Shown here: positions 17,418 to 25,852 of the stretch, piece after piece
Position numbering within the stretch: the first letter of the stretch is position 1
How the letters are laid out: each line of letters starts with the position of its first letter
NCBI GenBank assembly: GCA_902812455.1
Contig: CADDZH010000064.1
Coordinates: forward strand, 1-30,905
Direction: 5' to 3'
Length of the DNA: 30,905 nt
Origin: Chloroflexota bacterium
Lineage (GTDB): Bacteria > Chloroflexota > Ktedonobacteria > Ktedonobacterales > Ktedonobacteraceae
The notes under the pieces: generated by a model
What the model was told of the DNA's origin: nothing
Database searches by the model: none
Seen by the model: only the letters and a program-made list of their open reading frames with translations
Made by a program: the position numbers and the translations under genes

Positions 17418-20400
17418 ATGACTAACACATCCCAATCAACAGGAACCTCTCAACAGTTCGTGCATGGAGAGCCTCATTCCCAGCAAACCATTGTCGATCC
17501 CGCCCTGTACAGCTCGCTGGAGTGGCGCCTGATCGGCCCATATCGGGGTGGACGGGTTGTGGCAGTGGCAGGCGATCCAGTTCATTCCCAGATATTTTAT
17601 TTCGGCTCGACAGGAGGCGGCGTCTGGAAAACCACCGATGGCGGCATATACTGGCAGAATGTTTCTGATGGCTTCTTTAAGAGAGCCTCCGTTGGCGCGA
17701 TTGCCATCGCGGAATCTGATCCCAATGTGATCTACGTTGGAATGGGCGAGAGCTGTATTCGCAGCAATGTCTCACATGGTGATGGCGTGTATAAATCGAC
17801 CGATGGCGGCAAGAGCTGGACGCATCTGGGCCTTGCCGATACGCGGCACATTGCCAAAGTGAGCATCCATCCAGAAAATCCTGACCTGGTATATGTCGCA
17901 GCGCTTGGGCATGCCCACGGGCCGAATGCTGAACGCGGGGTCTACCGCTCAGCAGATGGCGGGAAAACCTGGGAGCGAGTGCTCTTTCGTAGCGAGAACG
18001 CCGGTGCCAGCGATCTCGCCATGGATCCCAACAATCCACGCATTCTTTACGCTGCATTCTGGGAAGCACGGCGCTATCCGCACACCCTGGTAAGCGGCGG
18101 CGAGGACAGTGGCATCTTCAAATCGACCGATGGCGGCGATACCTGGACGGAAATCACGCGCAATGCAGGTCTGCCTAAGGGTATGCTCGGCAAGATCGGT
18201 ATTGCTGTGTCACCTGCGCAGCGCGACCGCCTCTGGGCGCTCATCGAGGCAGAGGATGGCGCGCTCTTCCGCTCCGATGACGGCGGTGAAACATGGCAGC
18301 GCCTCAGCGAAGAGCGCAACCTGCGGCAGCGAGCCTGGTACTACATGCATATCTATGCCCATCCGCAGGACCCGGAAACGTTGTGGGTGCTCAATGTCCA
18401 GGCCTGGAAATCAATCGACGGCGGGCGTACCTTCTTTGACATTGGGATACCGCACGGCGATCATCACGATCTCTGGATCGATCCGCGTGATCCGCAGCGC
18501 ATGATCGAAGGCAATGACGGCGGAGCCTGCGTGACATTCAATGGCGGCGAGACCTGGTCTTCAATCTACAACCAGCCAACTGCTGAGTTCTATCACGTCA
18601 TAACCGATACCCAGGTGCCCTACCGCGTCTATGGCGCCCAGCAAGATAACACAACCATTAGCGTGCCGAGCCGCTCATCGCACGCCGGCATTACCCAGTC
18701 CGATTGTTACGATGTTGGCGGCGGAGAAAGCGGGTACATCGCCGTGCGGCCCGATGATCCAAATATCGTGTACGCCGGTAACTACCAGGGATATCTCACG
18801 CGCTACGACCATCGGATGCGCCAGTCACAGAATATTGCTGTATGGCCCGAACTGGCCTCGGGCTGGGGAGCGAAGGACCAGAAGTACCGTTTCCAGTGGA
18901 CTGCTCCTATCCTGCTTTCGCCGCACGACCCGCATATTCTCTATACCACCGGCAATCACGTCTTTCGTTCGATGGATGAAGGTAGGAGCTGGGAAATGAT
19001 CAGCCCCGATCTCACGCGCAATGACGTGACAAAACAGGAGCCATCCGGCGGCCCCATCACCAAAGACAATACAGGCGCGGAATATTATGACACCATCTTT
19101 GCCTTTGCCGAATCCCCGCTCCAGCGTGGTCTCTTCTGGGCCGGTTCTGATGATGGCCTGATCCACATCTCACGAGATGATGGCAAAAGCTGGAAAAATG
19201 TGACTCCCGGCGAATTGCCGGAATGGGCGCTCATCAGCATCATCGAGCCGTCGCCACATGATCCCGCCACAGCTTATGTTGCCGCAACGCGCTACAAGCT
19301 GGACGATTTCCAGCCCTATCTCTTTAAGACACACGATTATGGCGAGACCTGGACGAAGATTACCGGCGGTATTCCTGACAATGAATTCACACGGGCGATT
19401 CGCGAAGACCCTGAGCGGCGCGGGCTACTCTATGCCGGAACAGAGATGGGCATCTATGTTTCCTTCGATGACGGGGGGCACTGGCAGTCGCTGCGCTTGA
19501 ATCTGCCGGTTGTGCCCATCCACGATCTGGTAGTCAAGGATAGCGATCTCGTGGTGGCAACCCACGGGCGAGCTTTCTGGATACTGGATGATATCACTCC
19601 GTTGCGCCAGGCAAGCCAGGAGGTACAGGATAGTCCCACTTACCTGTTCAGGCCGCGTCCTGCCGTTCGCTTCATGACCCTGGAAGGCTTTTCACGCCCG
19701 CCAACTGCCGGCAAGTTTTTCCGTATGACGGGGGCTACCATGATCACCGTGCTCCAGAAGAAGAAACCGGACGGTGAAACGGTGAATATCAACCTGGATG
19801 CCGGGCAGAACCCTCCCGATGGGGTGATTGTCTACTACTACCTCAAAGAGAAACCAGAGGGGAAGGTAAGCCTGGCGTTCCTGGATGCCCAGGGCAATGA
19901 GATCAGGATGTACTCAAGCGAGGAGAAGCCCGAGCAGGCTGAGCGGGCTAGCGCTGAAGAAAGCTCGCCTGTTGCCCCCTGGTCGGAATCTGGTAGCGAA
20001 GAGACTGCGCCGCAGGTAGAGGAGCCACAGGTGGAGAAAGAGAAAAAGGAGCCTCGTGTTGTCAAAGAGGCAGGTATGCATCGCTTTGTCTGGAATCTGC
20101 GCTATCCAGACCCCAAGAAGGTAGAAGGCTATGTGGCGTCCGAAGCGGCACTGGCCGGGTCCCTTGTCCCTCCGGGGACGTACCAGGTGCGATTGACTGT
20201 TGGCGATCAATCGCAGGTCGAGACATTTGAGGTGCGCAAAGACCCGCGTGTGCCCGCGACAGATAGCGATTTACAGGCGCAATTCGAGTTGCGACGCAAG
20301 GTGCAGGATAAGCTCTCGGAGACGCACGATGCCATCAACATGATCAGGAGTATCCAGCGGCAGGTAGAGGATTGGGAGCAGCGCACGCGAGAAAACAAGG

Positions 20401-20738
20401 ATTACGAAGCGGTCTCAAAGTCAGCCAGGTCCGTGAAAGAGAAGCTCACGCCTATCGAGGAGGAGCTGATTCAGGTGAAGGCGAAGAGCAGGCAGGATAC
20501 GCTGAACTACCCGGCCAAGCTCAATGCCAAGCTGGCGACCCTGGCCGGAACAATTGCCAGCGCCGACGCCGCCCCAACACGACAGGAATATGAGCTGTTC
20601 GATGACCTGGTGGCCCGCATCGATGTGCAGCTCAAGCGCCTGCAAGAAGTTATCGAAACAGACCTGGCGAACTTCAACAGGCTTATTCGCGAGTTGGATG
20701 TGCCGGCGGTCATTCCCAGCACTACCTCACACCCATAA
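17418..20738 (+). CDS. BNR/Asp-box repeat beta-propeller protein (VPS10/sortilin-like)
   Basis: A protein of about 1106 residues dominated by BNR repeats. At least nine copies of the pattern S/T-x-D-x-G-x-x-W are visible (for example [40 protein letters not shown]), enough for one or two beta-propellers. They cover roughly residues 50-700. A Glu-rich segment follows (about 830-880), then a beta domain, and a charged helical C-terminus (about 960-1060). Databases often call this kind glycosyl hydrolase or sortilin-like, but no catalytic residues of sialidases are evident. No signal peptide is seen. A TTG at 17382 could extend the frame by 12 codons; ATG 17418 is preferred since GAAAGAG lies ten bases upstream. 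A weak -10 (TATGAT, 17355-17360) precedes it. The 3' end overlaps xylA by 17 bases, tail to tail. Confidence 0.85.
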   Translation: MTNTSQSTGTSQQFVHGEPHSQQTIVDPALYSSLEWRLIGPYRGGRVVAVAGDPVHSQIFYFGSTGGGVWKTTDGGIYWQNVSDGFFKRASVGAIAIAESDPNVIYVGMGESCIRSNVSHGDGVYKSTDGGKSWTHLGLADTRHIAKVSIHPENPDLVYVAALGHAHGPNAERGVYRSADGGKTWERVLFRSENAGASDLAMDPNNPRILYAAFWEARRYPHTLVSGGEDSGIFKSTDGGDTWTEITRNAGLPKGMLGKIGIAVSPAQRDRLWALIEAEDGALFRSDDGGETWQRLSEERNLRQRAWYYMHIYAHPQDPETLWVLNVQAWKSIDGGRTFFDIGIPHGDHHDLWIDPRDPQRMIEGNDGGACVTFNGGETWSSIYNQPTAEFYHVITDTQVPYRVYGAQQDNTTISVPSRSSHAGITQSDCYDVGGGESGYIAVRPDDPNIVYAGNYQGYLTRYDHRMRQSQNIAVWPELASGWGAKDQKYRFQWTAPILLSPHDPHILYTTGNHVFRSMDEGRSWEMISPDLTRNDVTKQEPSGGPITKDNTGAEYYDTIFAFAESPLQRGLFWAGSDDGLIHISRDDGKSWKNVTPGELPEWALISIIEPSPHDPATAYVAATRYKLDDFQPYLFKTHDYGETWTKITGGIPDNEFTRAIREDPERRGLLYAGTEMGIYVSFDDGGHWQSLRLNLPVVPIHDLVVKDSDLVVATHGRAFWILDDITPLRQASQEVQDSPTYLFRPRPAVRFMTLEGFSRPPTAGKFFRMTGATMITVLQKKKPDGETVNINLDAGQNPPDGVIVYYYLKEKPEGKVSLAFLDAQGNEIRMYSSEEKPEQAERASAEESSPVAPWSESGSEETAPQVEEPQVEKEKKEPRVVKEAGMHRFVWNLRYPDPKKVEGYVASEAALAGSLVPPGTYQVRLTVGDQSQVETFEVRKDPRVPATDSDLQAQFELRRKVQDKLSETHDAINMIRSIQRQVEDWEQRTRENKDYEAVSKSARSVKEKLTPIEEELIQVKAKSRQDTLNYPAKLNAKLATLAGTIASADAAPTRQEYELFDDLVARIDVQLKRLQEVIETDLANFNRLIRELDVPAVIPSTTSHP

Positions 20739-21927
20739 TAAGCTCAATAGTTAACTGATCGAGCTTTTCATAGGAAAAGCCGCGCTGGGCCAGCGTATCA
20801 GGGTCGAGGGGAGCGGCTTTCAATTGCTGCGCCGCCTCCTTGCTATAGCCTCTGCTCAATAGCTCCTCGTAGGCCTGGTCGCCGCTGTTGATTTCTTTGA
20901 GCAGTTGCTGTATCTCAGGCTCGGCATCGAAGCGGCGGGCCTTCTCTTTGAGCATGTTGTAGGTGCGCATGCAGCCGAGGGCAAAATCCCAGACGCCTTG
21001 CTCGTTTTCCGAGCGGTAGGAGTGCGCGTCAAAGTGGCGCGGGCCGGTGTATCCCTTTGTCTCCAGCAAATGTACCAGGAAGAACATGCTTTTGATGTTC
21101 TCACTGCCAAAACGCAAGTCCTGGTCGAAGCGCGGCCCCTTCTGGTCGTTCAGGTCAATATGGAAGAGCTTGCCAGCTTCCAGCGCCTGCGCCACGCCGT
21201 GAACAAAATTGAGGCCGGCCATATGCTCGTGTGCCACTTCTGGATTGAGGCCCACCATCTCCGGGTGATCGAGCGTGTAGATGAATGCCAGCATGTGGCC
21301 GGTGGTCGGCAAATAGAGGTCAGATCGCGGCTCGTTCGGCTTCGGCTCTAAGGCGAAGCGCAGGTTGTAGCCATTATCAAGAACATACTCGCAAAGGAAG
21401 TTGATGGCATCCCGCATGCGCTTGAGGGCAACCACAGGGTCTTTGCTTGCCTCAGCGTCAACGCCTTCGCGTCCTCCCCAAAAGACATAAGTTGTTGCTC
21501 CAAGCTCCACGCCCAGGTCTATGGCCTGCATGGTTTTCTGGAGCGCATAGGCGCGAATAGCAGGGTCAACGGAGGTGAATGCGCCATCTTTGAATACCGG
21601 GTGGTAGAAAAGGTTTGTAGTGGCCATCGGCACAACCATGCCATAATCGCTGAGCGCCTTTTTGAAGTCGGAGACGATACGCTTGCGCTCCTCTGGCGTA
21701 GCATCAATGGGTACAAGGTCGTTATCATGGAAGTTGATGCCCCATGCGCCAAGCTCCGAGAGTTTCTTGACAGTATAAACCGGATCGAGTGGCGGGCGCA
21801 CAAAGTCCCCGAAAGGGTCGCGCCCGCGATTACCTACCGTCCAGAGACCGAAGCTAAATTTATCCTCTTTTTTCGGCGCGTACTGGTCGCTGGTAATTTC
21901 TCGTGCGAGTTGCGCTGGCAATGTCAT
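20722..21927 (-). CDS. xylA: Xylose isomerase
   Basis: A 401-residue class I (actinobacterial-type, about 390 aa) xylose isomerase that interconverts D-xylose and D-xylulose, and also glucose and fructose, with two divalent metals. Visible active-site residues are His67 and Asp70 (FHDND), Glu194 and Lys196 (EPKPNEPR), Glu230 and His233 (NPEVAHEH), Asp258, and Asp268/Asp270 (DQDLRFG). The frame stays open to 22269, but the extra 114 residues are unlike the family. ATG 21927 has AGGAGG seven bases upstream and the expected N-terminus. No xylulokinase or xylose transporter gene is adjacent. An extended -10 promoter lies at 22016-22024, so it probably has its own transcript. Confidence 0.96.
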   Translation of the reverse strand: MTLPAQLAREITSDQYAPKKEDKFSFGLWTVGNRGRDPFGDFVRPPLDPVYTVKKLSELGAWGINFHDNDLVPIDATPEERKRIVSDFKKALSDYGMVVPMATTNLFYHPVFKDGAFTSVDPAIRAYALQKTMQAIDLGVELGATTYVFWGGREGVDAEASKDPVVALKRMRDAINFLCEYVLDNGYNLRFALEPKPNEPRSDLYLPTTGHMLAFIYTLDHPEMVGLNPEVAHEHMAGLNFVHGVAQALEAGKLFHIDLNDQKGPRFDQDLRFGSENIKSMFFLVHLLETKGYTGPRHFDAHSYRSENEQGVWDFALGCMRTYNMLKEKARRFDAEPEIQQLLKEINSGDQAYEELLSRGYSKEAAQQLKAAPLDPDTLAQRGFSYEKLDQLTIELIMGVR

Positions 21928-22015
21928 GATTGTTCCTCCTCTGGATGAAAATATCCTCGTTCCTTGCGCCGCCCTCATCCTTCGGCATATGTCCAGAAAC
22001 CCTATCCTTGTAAAG

Positions 22016-22024
22016 ATTATATCA
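22016..22024 (-). promoter_or_regulatory. Extended -10 promoter element upstream of xylA
   Basis: On the minus strand the sequence TGATATAAT has the TGn extension plus a consensus -10 hexamer (22016-22021). The -35 region is poor, which is tolerated in extended -10 promoters. The predicted leader is about 80 nt. Confidence 0.42.
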
Positions 22025-22096
22025 CGGGCAAGGTGCCTATTTTTGCTCGGGAATTGAACGGGTTGTGGTAATGGGCGGAGGCTATCTCCCATCCAC

Positions 22097-24007
22097 CTAG
22101 AGATATTTTTTGAAAAACTCGGCGATGGTGGTGTAGCAGGTGATCCGATTGGCGTACTTGAGCACATCATGGCCCTCATCCTCGAAGACCAAATATTCGA
22201 CCTGCTTTCCCGCTGCCTGAAGCTGCTCAACGACATCCCGCGACTCGCGCTCAATGATACGCGGGTCATTCTTGCCCTGAATCACCAGCAGCGGACATCT
22301 GATCTGCTGCATGTAAGTTCGTGGCGAACGCTCGATGAGAAACGCATGGTCGCGTTCCGGGTGGCCGATCACAAGTTCAAAATAGGGCTTCCAGCTTTCG
22401 GGAATGCGCTGGCTGAAGGTAATCAGGTCATAGGGGCCAAACATATCTACCGCTGCCGACCAGAGTTCCGGGTGGCGCGCTGCTAGCGTGAGCGTCATGT
22501 AGCCTCCATAGGAGCGGCCGATCACAGCCGACCGCTTCACATCGATGCGTTTGTCCTGTGGCAAGACCTCCGTCATGGCGTGGACATAGTCCAGGCGGTC
22601 CTTGCCCCCAAAGTCTTTGTCTACCCACTTCGTATAGCTCAGTCCATAGCCGGTACTGCCGCGCACATTGGGTACAAAGACTGCAAAGCCGTTGAGTGTC
22701 AAGAACTGGATGAGCGGCATGGAGAACCAGGTGAAATCGGGTCGCTCCTGGCCCTGTGGCCCGCCATGAATATAGTAGACCAGTGGGCGGGGCTCCTCAA
22801 AGCCCAATGCTGGGGCCGGCAGATAGAGGCGGGCCGAAATACGCAGCCCATCAAACGAGGTAAACGAGGCATCCTCGCCGGGCGAGAGCCATTCCTCCGG
22901 CAGACCTAACACATGCTCGCGGGTATGCTGGTGCACGAACTCCCGCAACTTGCCTTCGATAGTATAGAGCTGCGAAGGCGAGGTGGCCGTTGAGAAGGAG
23001 AGCGCGAAGCGGTCCGTTTCCTGCTCGTAGGAGAAAGCTTCCAGCTTGCCATTTGAAAGCCTGTCCTCGCCGCACAGCACGCGCTCCAGCCTCATAGTCA
23101 AGTTGGCCTCGTCAATTGTGCCCTCATACAGCCAGGAGCAGCCATCAATGTTGTATTCTACCGCGTAGCGCGTGTCGCGCAGGTGCTTGAGCTTGACCAA
23201 CTCGCCCATGCCACTATGCTGAACGCCCGTGATCTCCACTGGCTGCACTGCTGCCGGGTTGGCCAAGCTCAGATAGCCGAGCCCATAGCTATCGACAAAG
23301 AGCGAAGTAATGAATAGCAGGCCTTGGTCGCCCGGTGTAAAGAAGATATTGGTGATGCTATTGAGTGGCACGTCCTGCCCTTCGGCCCGCTCTTCCAGCG
23401 GCACACCATAGAGCAGTTTGCGGTCAATCCAGCCCGCCTGCCACTCATAGAGAGTGATGTCGCCTTCCGAATAGACATCTTTCATGATCACCCTGGTATG
23501 TGTGGTATTGATCCCATCCACATAGCTGCCCCAGGAGCTTTGACCCAGCTTCAGCAGTTCCCCGGTTTCCAGGTTTGCCTGGAAGGAAACGAACATCTGC
23601 TCGGTGCGCGACTCAGCATTGAGATAAGCCAGGTTACGCTGCGGGCTGCTTTCAAGGCAGCGAACTCGATAACTATCAAACGCTGCTCCAAAGGCTGGCT
23701 CAGGGATGCCGCCCTCAAGTGGAATGAGCATGGGCAGATACTGCTCATCTCCATCCCGATCAAGCATGAGCAGAATCTTGCCCAGTTTGGGGAACAATGC
23801 AAAGACTTCTGCTTCCGCTAGCTCCGGGTTCGGCACGACAATGCGCACCGGCAGCAGCGGCTCTGGGATGCTTCCACCGGCGTCCATCGCGTACAGGCTC
23901 AGGTGGCCGCCCTGGCCCAGATTACTCAAGAAAAAGAGGCGATTGCCCAGCAGTTTGGGGTTGAGAAACAATCGCGCAGCAAGCAAAGACTCGATAGAAA
24001 GAACCAT
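22097..24007 (-). CDS. S9 family (prolyl oligopeptidase-like) serine peptidase
   Basis: A 636-residue protein. The N-terminal 370 or so residues form a beta-propeller-like region. The C-terminal alpha/beta-hydrolase domain carries GRSYGGY with nucleophile Ser499, Asp581 (GKNDPR) and His613 (DEGHDV). The [10 protein letters not shown] oxyanion-hole region and [11 protein letters not shown] are typical of acylaminoacyl-peptidase/dipeptidyl-peptidase-like S9 members. There is no signal peptide, so it is probably a cytoplasmic oligopeptidase. The frame opens at 24031. ATG 24007 (MVLSIES) is chosen because AAGGAG lies just upstream; the ATG at 24022 is possible too. It is upstream of xylA on the same strand with 169 bases between, and xylA seems to have its own promoter. 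Confidence 0.88.
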   Translation of the reverse strand: MVLSIESLLAARLFLNPKLLGNRLFFLSNLGQGGHLSLYAMDAGGSIPEPLLPVRIVVPNPELAEAEVFALFPKLGKILLMLDRDGDEQYLPMLIPLEGGIPEPAFGAAFDSYRVRCLESSPQRNLAYLNAESRTEQMFVSFQANLETGELLKLGQSSWGSYVDGINTTHTRVIMKDVYSEGDITLYEWQAGWIDRKLLYGVPLEERAEGQDVPLNSITNIFFTPGDQGLLFITSLFVDSYGLGYLSLANPAAVQPVEITGVQHSGMGELVKLKHLRDTRYAVEYNIDGCSWLYEGTIDEANLTMRLERVLCGEDRLSNGKLEAFSYEQETDRFALSFSTATSPSQLYTIEGKLREFVHQHTREHVLGLPEEWLSPGEDASFTSFDGLRISARLYLPAPALGFEEPRPLVYYIHGGPQGQERPDFTWFSMPLIQFLTLNGFAVFVPNVRGSTGYGLSYTKWVDKDFGGKDRLDYVHAMTEVLPQDKRIDVKRSAVIGRSYGGYMTLTLAARHPELWSAAVDMFGPYDLITFSQRIPESWKPYFELVIGHPERDHAFLIERSPRTYMQQIRCPLLVIQGKNDPRIIERESRDVVEQLQAAGKQVEYLVFEDEGHDVLKYANRITCYTTIAEFFKKYL

Positions 24008-24114
24008 AGCTCTCCTTTCCATTCCTGGCATTTAGTGTGAGAGCGAAGAACGATGGGCGCAGAGATGGCCTGGGTAGCATCGCATGGGACGGGTCATGCG
24101 AAGACAAATGTTCA

Positions 24115-24567
24115 TCAGCGTTGCTTCCCCTCAAGCACAAGTGACATTATTGTAGCGGAGGCCGGGCATGCCTCCTGAAACTCCACTGACGCCTGCGCTG
24201 CCAGGGGAGTTTGGGCTCGGCTGATCGGTTGAAACCCAAAGCGGACAAAGAAATCTGCTGCCGTGGTCGTGAGCAGCACCACCTGGCGCACTCCCACCGA
24301 GGCAGCATATGCGAGCGCCTGCTGAACTAATGCCTGGCCTAGACCATGCCCACGCTCGCTTGAAACTACTGCGACGGAACGCAAGAGCGCGGTGCCGCCG
24401 TAACACTCCAGTCCGGCAGAGCCAATCAAGACGTCGTCTCGAAAGGCAAGGAAAAAATCAGGAAGATGGGCTTCCGCCCCGGCCAGGGGGAGATCAGCCG
24501 TCGCCAACAATGCGGCAATCTTCGGCCAATCGTCCGGTGTTGCACGGCGCATGATCCAGGAGTTCAT
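24115..24567 (-). CDS. arsN2: ArsN2-like GNAT N-acetyltransferase
   Basis: A 150-residue GNAT-fold acetyltransferase. The pattern LLATADLPLAGAEAHLPDFFLAFRDD, the GLECYGGTALLRSVAV strand and the acetyl-CoA loop RGHGLGQALV are followed by LLTTTAADFFVRFGF and a C-terminal EFQEACPASATIM. This order closely resembles the ArsN2 group found in arsenic resistance islands, which acetylates toxic amino-containing compounds. The exact substrate here is not shown by sequence. Its ATG overlaps the TGA of the MarR gene by four bases (ATGA), so the two are translationally coupled. No arsC, arsB/acr3 or arsM is visible in the window. The symbol is by resemblance from memory. Confidence 0.8.
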   Translation of the reverse strand: MNSWIMRRATPDDWPKIAALLATADLPLAGAEAHLPDFFLAFRDDVLIGSAGLECYGGTALLRSVAVVSSERGHGLGQALVQQALAYAASVGVRQVVLLTTTAADFFVRFGFQPISRAQTPLAAQASVEFQEACPASATIMSLVLEGKQR

Positions 24568-25031
24568 TGATGTTCCTCCTCACCAGACGCGATGCCTGCT
24601 GCTGCGGCCTCAGCTTCGAGGGCCTGGTGCAGCAATGCAAGTGCGTGTGCTACCTGCTCCCGTTCTGCCGATGGAATACGAGCCATTACCCGTTGAGCAT
24701 GGGCATTAAGGGTCTCATTCAGTTGCTGGTAGCGCATCTCGCCTGCCGGAGACAACGCGATCCGAATGGTGCGCCGGTCAGCGTCCCCTAGCGCTTTGGT
24801 CAGCAAGCCCTCCTGGACGAGTGTCTCCACGGCACGACTGAGCCAGCCCTTATCTAAGCTTGTGCGGCGTGCCAGATCTGCCAGGGTCAATGGACCATTG
24901 CGTCCCACCTCGGTTAAAATCAGGCATTGCGTCGAGGTGGTCCCATTGCAGCACGCCACCTGCTCGCGCTGTGAGCGGGCGTGCAGCCGGGCGACCTCAC
25001 GGAGCAAGACCCCCGCCGTCGGTGTATCCAT
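24564..25031 (-). CDS. MarR-family transcriptional regulator with clustered cysteines
   Basis: A 155-residue winged-helix regulator. The HTH is GPLTLADLARRTSLDKGWLSRAVETLVQEGLLTK, and the wing contains DADRRTIRIALSPAGE. Cys27, Cys28 and Cys36 (ACCNGTTSTQC) sit in the first dimerisation helix region, which suggests a thiol or metalloid sensor. The open frame reaches 25139, but the extra N-terminus is hydrophobic and unlike MarR proteins. ATG 25031 has AGGAG about seven bases upstream and lies properly downstream of a strong promoter at 25081-25109. It is translationally coupled to the ArsN2-like gene and divergent from the AhpD-like gene. It probably represses its own operon through the operator-like repeats at 25050-25076 and 25111-25119. 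Confidence 0.87.
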   Translation of the reverse strand: MDTPTAGVLLREVARLHARSQREQVACCNGTTSTQCLILTEVGRNGPLTLADLARRTSLDKGWLSRAVETLVQEGLLTKALGDADRRTIRIALSPAGEMRYQQLNETLNAHAQRVMARIPSAEREQVAHALALLHQALEAEAAAAGIASGEEEHQ

Positions 25032-25049
25032 CCAATTTCTCCTAGACAA

Positions 25050-25067
25050 ATTGTTGCTAATAACAAT
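25050..25067. promoter_or_regulatory. Operator-like palindrome at the marR promoter
   Basis: ATTGTT (25050-25055) and AACAAT (25062-25067) are perfect 6-bp arms around GCTAAT. The half-site extended to ATTGTTGCT (25050-25058) recurs inverted as AGCAACAAT at 25111-25119, just upstream of the -35 box. A related TGTTGCTAAT follows at 25067-25076. The sites therefore bracket the promoter, as expected for a MarR autorepressor. Confidence 0.6.
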
Positions 25068-25080
25068 GTTGCTAATGGCA

Positions 25081-25109
25081 AGTATACTGACAAGCATGAT
25101 CGTTGTCAA
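25081..25109 (-). promoter_or_regulatory. Strong predicted promoter of marR-arsN2
   Basis: Minus strand: perfect -35 TTGACA (25104-25109), ideal 17-base spacer, -10 TATACT (25081-25086, one mismatch). The predicted start near 25074 leaves a leader of about 43 nt that contains the 25050-25067 palindrome. Confidence 0.72.
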
Positions 25110-25156
25110 GAGCAACAATTCACCAGCAGAGGGTGGCAACTATGGCAAGGGGCGAT

Positions 25157-25175
25157 GGCAGAGCTTGCCTCTGCC
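25157..25175. repeat. Short perfect hairpin in the marR-ahpD intergenic region
   Basis: GGCAGAG (25157-25163) and CTCTGCC (25169-25175), loop CTTGC, preceded by AGGGGCGAT. It resembles units near 79-118 and the AGGGGCGATG arm of the elements at 7561 and 13919. It may be a member of the same dispersed family. Confidence 0.35.
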
Positions 25176-25232
25176 ACTACAAGCTATGGGGTCGGCTGAG
25201 TATGCATTTTGGCGGCCGGAGCTGAGAGTCAT

Positions 25233-25261
25233 TTGCGGTAAGCGGGCAATAGGCTTATATT
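25233..25261 (+). promoter_or_regulatory. Predicted promoter of the AhpD-like gene
   Basis: -35 TTGCGG (25233-25238), 17-base spacer, -10 TATATT (25256-25261). The predicted start near 25268 gives a long leader of about 124 nt that contains the hairpin at 25338-25358. The arrangement is nearly identical to the promoter at 27611-27639. Confidence 0.45.
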
Positions 25262-25337
25262 TGTTAGTAGGTATTAATGAAGCGATTTGATGGTGGAGAA
25301 GTCTACCGTCGATGTTCATTTAACTGATCATATGTAG

Positions 25338-25358
25338 TGGCCTCCCTCATGGGGGCCA
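25338..25358 (+). other. Leader hairpin upstream of the AhpD-like gene
   Basis: TGGCC (25338-25342), bulged T, CCC (25344-25346), loop TCAT, GGG (25351-25353), GGCCA (25354-25358): eight base pairs, 33 bases before the start codon. No T-run follows, so it is not a terminator. A regulatory role is only a possibility. Confidence 0.35.
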
Positions 25359-25391
25359 GGCATCTATGTAGGAAGGAGGACACAAGAGAAC

Positions 25392-25850
25392 ATGCAGCCT
25401 CGACTTGAGTATGGCAAAGTCGCACCAAATGTGCGCAGGGCGATGAGTGAGTTGCAGCGCACTGTGGATCAATCAGGGCTGGAGCCCTCTCTATTAGAGC
25501 TGGTCAAGATTCGCGCTTCCCAGATCAATGGATGCGCCTATTGACTGGATATGCACACGAAGGACGCGCGTGCTCGCGGCGAAACTGAACAACGTATTTA
25601 TGTGCTACCGGCCTGGGAAGAGGCCCCATTCTATAGTGAGCGGGAGCGCGCCGCTCTATTATGGACAGAGGCGGTGACGCTGATCGCTCAGAATCATGTA
25701 CCGGATGAGGTGTACGAGAAGGTACGCCCGCATTTCACAGATGAGGAGCTGGTCAACTTGACGTTGGCTATTATCGCCATTAATGGTTGGAACCGGCTGG
25801 CTATCAGCTTCCGCTCTGTTCCAGGAGCGTACCAGCCCAGGCAGCATTAA
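25392..25850 (+). CDS. AhpD-like carboxymuconolactone decarboxylase family peroxidase with in-frame UGA (candidate selenoprotein)
   Basis: Reading from ATG 25392 (AAGGAGGA upstream, spacing 11), 50 codons encode a normal family N-terminus ending in NGCAY. A TGA follows at 25542-25544, and 101 more codons continue in the same frame to a stop ending at 25850. With the TGA read through, the product is 152 residues, the expected family length. The TGA is residue 51, exactly the second position of the CxxC active site (GCAY-U-LDMHTKDA), followed four residues later by His55, as in AhpD Cys133/His137. That cysteine forms the sulfenic acid during peroxide reduction in characterised AhpD. Selenocysteine would fit this position. 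The alternatives are a recent nonsense mutation or a base-call error. A methionine at 25551 would give only a 99-residue fragment lacking the active site. It is divergent from marR-arsN2. Confidence 0.8.
25553..25573 (+). other. Candidate bacterial SECIS-like stem-loop just after the UGA
   Basis: GCACACG (25553-25559), loop AAGGACG (25560-25566) and CGCGTGC (25567-25573) form six base pairs with one A-C mismatch. The loop begins 16 nt after the UGA and contains GG, inside the 16-37 nt range described for bacterial SECIS elements. The same bases encode conserved residues (HTKDAR), so the hairpin is weak evidence by itself. Confidence 0.35.
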
Positions 25851-25852
25851 TA

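Noticed and set aside
21928..22269. N-terminal extension of xylose isomerase to 515 residues
   Set aside because: The extra residues do not look like the family, overlap the S9 peptidase gene on the same strand, and the internal ATG at 21927 has a perfect AGGAGG.
25032..25139. Longer MarR start with a hydrophobic N-terminus
   Set aside because: It would run through the -35/-10 promoter and the operator repeats; ATG 25031 has AGGAG and the normal MarR length.
25551..25850. A 99-residue stand-alone CDS starting at the ATG after the UGA
   Set aside because: It lacks the CxxC/CxxU active site and has no ribosome binding site, while the upstream 50 codons are clearly the N-terminus of the same protein.
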